Shown here piece by piece: positions 6,347-8,315 of a stretch of DNA of 8,315 nt. Below the pieces are notes generated by a model. That model made no database searches, was not told the origin of the DNA, and worked only from the letters and a program-made list of their open reading frames with translations. Each line of letters opens with the position of its first letter. The first letter of the stretch is position 1. The stretch is from contig SLGQ01000311.1 in NCBI GenBank assembly GCA_007136595.1, positions 1 to 8,315 of the forward strand, given 5' to 3'. The DNA is from Candidatus Sumerlaeota bacterium (GTDB lineage: Bacteria; UBP6; UBA1177). Both the position numbers and the translations under genes were made by a program.

Positions 6347-8315
6347 ATGAAAAAAGGTTTATGTTTTTTACTCATTTTTACTTTGTTTTTTGTACTTTTC
6401 GGATCATGTGCCACATTGCAGCCGGAAGAGGAAGCACTTATAGAATGGAGTTTTGTCGAAAATCAGTTTGCCCTTTTTGAAAAAGAGGGGAACCATGAAG
6501 CTTCTGAAAAGTTTGCCAGAGAGATGATGCTTGAAAAATGGGCTGACTGGCAAACGGAAACACTTTACTACAGGCTGGCAAGATCTCTTTACAGACAAGA
6601 AAAATATAGAGAATCACTTAACTTGTTCCGGAGACTTAAAGATACTAAGCAATTCAGACCGAGGGTGCAACTTAATGCAGGTGAAATCTCTCTTATAATG
6701 AAAAGATACGACGAAGCACTTGACTGGGTTCTGCCGGTCTATTTGGAGTTGAGAGAAGACTGGAAGCCGGGTGCTTCAAGAATAATTTTTCTTTCCTATC
6801 TTTATTCAAGAAGGATAGACAATGCGGCAGTTTGGTATTCAAAACTTGATGAAACAAAAAGAGCTGCAGTAAAAGAAGAGCTTGAAGAATGGATGGCAAA
6901 AAGCGACAAAAACAGACTTGATTTTGAAAATGCCCTTAATCAGGCTTCTGAAATTTCCGTTGAAGAGTGGTCCCATGAGCTTCTTGAAAAAGCAAAAGAG
7001 GAGCTGAAGTTGATCGAAGAAATTGAAGAAATGGAAATTGATGAAGAAATACCTGTTTCTGAAATCACAGTTGATGAAAGTTATATTCCCGATCCCGATC
7101 AACTTTGTCTGATGCTTTCGGGGGATGAAAAGTGGATTAAATTCAATGAAGTTATAAAGTCATTTGTGAAGTGGTATTTCAATGACTACAGATCGACAGG
7201 GATAAATGTTAACACAATGGTCTATTCCGACAGCGAAGAAGTTGCAAAATCTTTTAAAAAAGCAAGGGAGTTGAAATGTTTTGCTGTTGCGGGCCCATTC
7301 TTTTCTCATGAGTTTACTGTTGACTTCATTGAAGCTTCAATAGAAACATCTATACCGGTCGTCTCTTTCAACCCTTTTATTACAAATAGAAGGGGATATC
7401 TTTTCAATGTAATGAGAACCAAAGATATTGAGTCGGAAGAAATTTTAAGGCATGTAATAAATGAACTTGGAATAACGAGGATCGGTCTTGTTTATGTTGC
7501 AGGCAGGGATGGGAGGATACTTCGTGATGTTTACTGGAGAACAGTTGAAAAACTTGGTGGTGAAGTGACAGAGATCATGGAACTTGGTCCAGGGAAGAAT
7601 TCTTACATGGATGAGGTGGAAAAAGTTGTTTCAATGCCTGAAAACTTTGAGGAGGCGGTAAAAGCATTCAGGGCAAGGAACAGAGAGCGGTTCAACAACG
7701 AGACACTGCTTGGAAGGGCGGTCAGCCGTTTTCAAAGAACAGCCCCGGGGCAATGTGAGTTTGATGCACTTGTGCTTTTGACTCCACCGAACTATCTGCC
7801 GATGATAATTCCCTCTTTCCCGTACAAAAATGTTGAGTTTGCGTACTATCAGAATTATTTGAACAGAAATGTGAGATTGAAACAGCAGTCTCTTGACAAA
7901 GAGGGTCACGGATGGAAGCTTCAGCAGATACTCCTTCTTCCTCCGTCTGAAATAATATCAAATGATAGAATTATTAACCAGCTTGGAAATTATGTTGACG
8001 GTATGATGGTGCATGCTCCGGTAAATGATCTTTCTGAAAGCAATGAACTTTTTACAAATATGGATGCGAGTTTCAAAAAATCAAAAGAAAGGAATATGTA
8101 TGCTGTTGAACATTTTATTGCAGAAACATCCAATATTATCTATCAGGCAAGGCAGAAAGCGATAGATGAAAATATACCCAATATAATCAATGTTCTTAGA
8201 GATTACAGTTTTGATTCTCTTTTAACCGGAAAAGAGGTTTCTTTTGATGACAAAAACAGGCTCGTAGGTGATTCTTTTGTTTTGATAGGGAGAGTAAAAG
8301 AACCTTTTATGACCC
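6347..8315 (+). CDS. Outer-membrane-type lipoprotein with TPR-like region and type I periplasmic-binding (LpoA/LppC, LivJ-like) domain; 3' end outside window
   Basis: The frame is open from ATG 6347 to the window end, 656 residues with no stop. Residues 1-20 are a lipoprotein signal ending LFGS with the lipidated Cys at 21. The -3 residue is Phe, slightly off the usual lipobox. The +2 residue is Ala, so inner-membrane retention by the E. coli Asp rule is not indicated. Residues 30-190 are helical with TPR-like units (LARSLYRQEKYRESLNLFRR, 77-96; LIMKRYDEALDWVLP, 116-130). A Glu-rich linker follows (about 216-235). From about 250 it reads as a type I binding-protein fold: AVAGPFFSHEF (313-323), IPVVSFNPF (336-344), IGLVYV (379-384), FDALVL (472-477) and a late LLTGKEVSFDDKNRLVGDSF (625-644). 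TPR plus this fold is the layout of penicillin-binding-protein activators, so control of peptidoglycan synthesis is the best guess. Amino-acid binding as in LivJ is the alternative. The late motif suggests the fold is nearly complete at the edge. Confidence 0.88.
   Translation, partial: MKKGLCFLLIFTLFFVLFGSCATLQPEEEALIEWSFVENQFALFEKEGNHEASEKFAREMMLEKWADWQTETLYYRLARSLYRQEKYRESLNLFRRLKDTKQFRPRVQLNAGEISLIMKRYDEALDWVLPVYLELREDWKPGASRIIFLSYLYSRRIDNAAVWYSKLDETKRAAVKEELEEWMAKSDKNRLDFENALNQASEISVEEWSHELLEKAKEELKLIEEIEEMEIDEEIPVSEITVDESYIPDPDQLCLMLSGDEKWIKFNEVIKSFVKWYFNDYRSTGINVNTMVYSDSEEVAKSFKKARELKCFAVAGPFFSHEFTVDFIEASIETSIPVVSFNPFITNRRGYLFNVMRTKDIESEEILRHVINELGITRIGLVYVAGRDGRILRDVYWRTVEKLGGEVTEIMELGPGKNSYMDEVEKVVSMPENFEEAVKAFRARNRERFNNETLLGRAVSRFQRTAPGQCEFDALVLLTPPNYLPMIIPSFPYKNVEFAYYQNYLNRNVRLKQQSLDKEGHGWKLQQILLLPPSEIISNDRIINQLGNYVDGMMVHAPVNDLSESNELFTNMDASFKKSKERNMYAVEHFIAETSNIIYQARQKAIDENIPNIINVLRDYSFDSLLTGKEVSFDDKNRLVGDSFVLIGRVKEPFMT
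7012..7050 (+). repeat. Short degenerate GAAGAAATT-type repeat encoding an acidic linker
   Basis: Within the lipoprotein gene, imperfect copies of a GAAGAAATT-like unit encode IEEIEEMEIDEE (residues 223-234) between the TPR-like and binding-protein regions. It looks like a low-complexity linker that grew by small duplications, not a mobile or regulatory repeat. Confidence 0.45.

Noticed and set aside
6404..7102. Several - strand frames of 60-90 residues across the start of the lipoprotein gene
   Set aside because: They are antisense to a continuous lipoprotein frame with a clear signal sequence, TPR-like repeats and a strong ribosome site.
1..8315. CRISPR array, insertion sequence, tRNA/rRNA gene or phage-like module
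   Set aside because: No spaced direct repeats, terminal inverted repeats, transposase or integrase motifs, or cloverleaf or rRNA sequence were recognised on either strand.

Overview
The window is an AT-rich stretch of bacterial DNA. It holds six protein genes, all on the + strand and packed with little or no space between them. The first gene is cut by the left edge and the last by the right edge. The organism looks like a diderm (Gram-negative-type) bacterium. It has a lipoprotein with a TPR-like region and a type I periplasmic-binding fold like LpoA/LppC penicillin-binding-protein activators, a PldB-type lysophospholipase, and canonical Shine-Dalgarno sites. Arg codons AGA/AGG and Phe TTT are common. 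No rRNA, tRNA or other marker fixes the phylum. A deltaproteobacterium-like or candidate-phylum lineage would fit, but that is inference.

Layout: (1) 1-546, C-terminal part of a polytopic membrane protein, possibly a GT-C-type glycosyltransferase. (2) 543-2036, a second polytopic membrane protein with about ten membrane segments and a soluble C-terminal beta-sandwich, overlapping gene 1 by ATGA. (3) 2053-4224, a membrane-anchored periplasmic protein. It appears to combine an Ig-like beta-sandwich, a degenerate AMMECR1-like domain and an alpha/alpha-toroid like that of sugar epimerases and six-hairpin glycosidases. (4) 4235-5401, an M24 'pita-bread' metallopeptidase of the Xaa-Pro aminopeptidase type. 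(5) 5401-6294, a PldB-like alpha/beta hydrolase, overlapping gene 4 by TAATG. (6) 6347 to beyond 8315, the TPR plus type I binding-protein lipoprotein, preceded by a short intergenic gap with a possible promoter and an unusually extended Shine-Dalgarno site.

Genes 1-5 look like one transcription unit. Genes 1-3 are plausibly concerned with building or modifying an envelope glycan: two multi-pass proteins, one carrying a sugar-binding-like domain, next to a periplasmic toroid. Genes 4 and 5 are soluble enzymes with no visible export signal and look like housekeeping peptide and lipid turnover. Gene 6 may control peptidoglycan synthesis. The most unusual object is gene 3, because AMMECR1-like domains are normally known as stand-alone proteins or linked to the Memo/radical-SAM set, and here the signature motif is lost. 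No mobile elements, CRISPR arrays, RNA genes or convincing terminators were seen.
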